Origin: Vitis vinifera
Lineage: Eukaryota > Streptophyta > Magnoliopsida > Vitales > Vitaceae
Assembly (NCBI RefSeq): GCF_030704535.1
Contig: NC_081812.1
Span: 23,225,501-23,289,500, forward strand
Length of the DNA stretch: 64,000 nt
Direction of reading: 5' to 3'
Every line of letters begins with the position of its first letter. Within the stretch, counting starts at the first letter, position 1. The position numbers and the translations under genes were made by a program. Of this stretch, positions 61,961 through 64,000 are shown piece after piece. Under the pieces are notes generated by a model. The model did not search any database. It was not told the origin of the DNA and worked only from the letters and a program-made list of their open reading frames with translations.

Positions 61961-63883
61961 CTGCAAGAGAGAAAAAGGAAGGTGTACAATAAATATAAAG
62001 AAAACACAAATATAACAGGTACAAAAAAAAATAAGAATCCTGTCTTTATGCATTATAGCTGCAACTAAGCAAAAAATCTACAACAAATGTTGGTCATAGA
62101 ACGAAGCAAAAATGAAAGCTTACAACCATAATAATAGGCAATCAATGTTCTTAGTTTCCCTTCGCATTAAATAGAAATAAGCTACAAATAGGCACAAAAT
62201 AACAAGTATAAACCAAAATATAAGGCTCTAAAAACAACTGGGTAAGAGTGGCATGTTTGTCTTGGTTTCATGGAGGGCAGCCACTCATAGAGAACACAAA
62301 GTTGTAGCAGCTTTACTGACCCTGAGATATATCTTATATCTGCAAGGCTAGCGCAGATAATATGTTTCTATACATAATAGTGCAAGTGAGATAAAATAAA
62401 CACTAACCAATGCCAGGTTCATTAGCCAACCCAACAAAGCTTTCACATCAAAAAACCCTCTGCCAGGCTGGATATTTAGAAACAAATGACCATAATCATC
62501 CAAATGTGTGCCCACACAAGTTTAGAGCCTGCCATTTTGTTTCATATCCCAAGTGCTAGCTTGCCTCAGGTAGATGTCTTGTCTCACAAATTTCTTCTAT
62601 CCCATCTACATGTCTTTTGCCTTGAACCTATAGCATTCCAGAAACCTAGATCTCCATGCTGGACACTCTTCTGACAAAAGTAATAATCAGTTCTTGGCTT
62701 TACTTCCCTTGATATACAGGTGGACCTTGCCACAGTAACATCTACCCTTTCTTCCCTCAACTTTCGTCATCAGCCTTCCATTAGGTGATATATGAGATTA
62801 TAAATGATGAGATTCCAACATTGATTCATATACTCACAATATTAGGCCCAAATAAACTTCCATACTCCCTATATATTTTACTGGGAACTCTGTTAATTAG
62901 CAACAATAATTAATTTTGAAACACTACTTATGTTTCCACTAGGAAAAAAAAAAATCCACACGAGTGCATTAGACACTCGTTAGCAGACCAATTCTTAATT
63001 GGCAGTTGCTCCACTTCCATAACATCTCCAGAACTAATCTCATCAAAAGAGACACCCGCCAAGCATTCCATTTTTCCAATTATTATTTTACATCACTTTG
63101 TCAAATCAAAATTCTACTTCAGATTCAAAATCTTCAGGCACTGATCTTAAGAAATAATGATCTTGAATGTGCCTCTCACATCAGATATAGCCAGATCAGC
63201 AATGAAGAAGATTTTCATAAACCCTTATCCCCTATATGGTTGAAAAAGAACTGATGAAACAAAAAAGGAAAGAAAAACATCCAGTTCATCATTTTTAACC
63301 GTTTGGGTCCCTAAAAAATTAAATCCACGACTTAGATTAGCCAAACAATCTATAAACCTTAATTGAATTCATAAAAAATATGAATCAATTTTTTTGTATC
63401 TTTTCTTTTCAACAACTTCTCAACAGTGAAAAAGAACACTAACAACATATTTACTAATTAAACAGATTTCTTGATACCGAAAACATGCCTTAACATCAAG
63501 ATTATCTCACTCTTACAGTCAATCACAGATGACGGATCAAATCACTTCCATTACAAACATAAAACTCCAGAGACAGCACACAAATTAAATCAGAACCCAT
63601 ACACAAAAATTAGAGAGATCAAGCAACCGAAACGCCCCATCATACGTCAAAATTCAAATCAATGCTTAGATCAAAGCTGAAATTACCAAAAACAACCAAA
63701 ACCCATCAAAATTAAACCAAGATCGAGTGAACCTGATCACGAAATATTCCTCGAACCAGAAAACAGGAAGAAAGACACCAGAACAACAGATCAAATTACG
63801 AATTCAGAAACGAGAGATCCACGAATTAACAACGGACGATCGAAATAGAGTGACCGATAATCATCGGATGAGAATGAACCTAC
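61961..63883 (-). other. VLN: Villin leader intron
   Basis: About 1.9 kb between the putative non-coding exon donor (GATCAG then GTAGGT, at 63884/63883) and the acceptor at 61961. Only chance ORFs are seen. Leader introns in plant housekeeping-type genes often raise expression; that is not shown here. Confidence 0.55.
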
Positions 63884-64000
63884 CTGATCTGCTTGTGATG
63901 ATGGTGGTGTGAGTTTAGAGAGAGAGCGAGAGATGATGAAAAACAGGCATGGAGATGAATATAGGTTGCAGAGCTGTCAATATAGAGAGAAGAGAGAGAA
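63884..64000 (-). other. VLN: Villin non-coding first exon and start region (runs off the window)
   Basis: On the minus strand it is pyrimidine-rich (repeated CTCTCT), as is usual for plant 5' leaders, and ends in ATCAG at a GTAGGT donor. The true transcription start and promoter lie at or beyond the right edge. Confidence 0.55.

Noticed and set aside
1..64000. tRNA, rRNA, CRISPR, bacterial operon or viral systems
   Set aside because: No cloverleaf, rRNA blocks, regularly spaced repeats or prokaryote-like gene packing were seen; this is plant nuclear sequence.

Overview
The window is dicot nuclear DNA. Genes carry many GT-AG introns, intergenic sequence is very AT-rich, and L1-type LINE copies and small inverted-repeat elements are frequent. 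The villin and RRP12-like reading frames, together with the LINE family, look like grapevine (Vitis); I infer that from memory and it is not proven here.

Layout. (1) 1-28063, plus strand: an RRP12-like ribosome-biogenesis gene of 17 coding exons (predicted 1128 aa), with telo-box motifs just before its ATG. Its introns are swollen by LINE insertions: a nearly complete but broken copy in intron 1, further fragments in introns 2, 4, 8, 11 and 12, and several recent tandem duplications. Two of its introns appear to be GC-AG. (2) 28064-32581: AT-rich intergenic DNA with repeats and a small inverted-repeat element. (3) 32582-33451, minus: a short three-exon gene of the SpoIIE/PP2C phosphatase fold with an open frame but altered metal-binding motifs, so a pseudophosphatase or young pseudogene. 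(4) 34400-40325: AT-rich, with a duplicated segment (35.4 and 37.4 kb), microsatellites and MITE-like elements. (5) 40326-41861, plus: an intronless 511-aa plant protein with one membrane segment. (6) 41862-51717: long AT-rich spacer with MITE copies and three GC-richer islands that I cannot assign. (7) 51718 to beyond 64000, minus: a complete villin gene (22 coding exons, 952 aa, one an 11-nt micro-exon) with a non-coding first exon at the right edge.

The genes are independent units, not an operon. RRP12 acts in small-subunit ribosome assembly and export, and villin in actin bundling. No tRNA, rRNA, CRISPR or bacterial-type system was seen. The points most worth follow-up are the degenerate PP2C, the LINE-laden RRP12 gene with GC-AG introns, the TAATG ORF1/ORF2 junction of the LINE, the villin micro-exon and the unexplained islands at 43.8, 47.7 and 50.2 kb.
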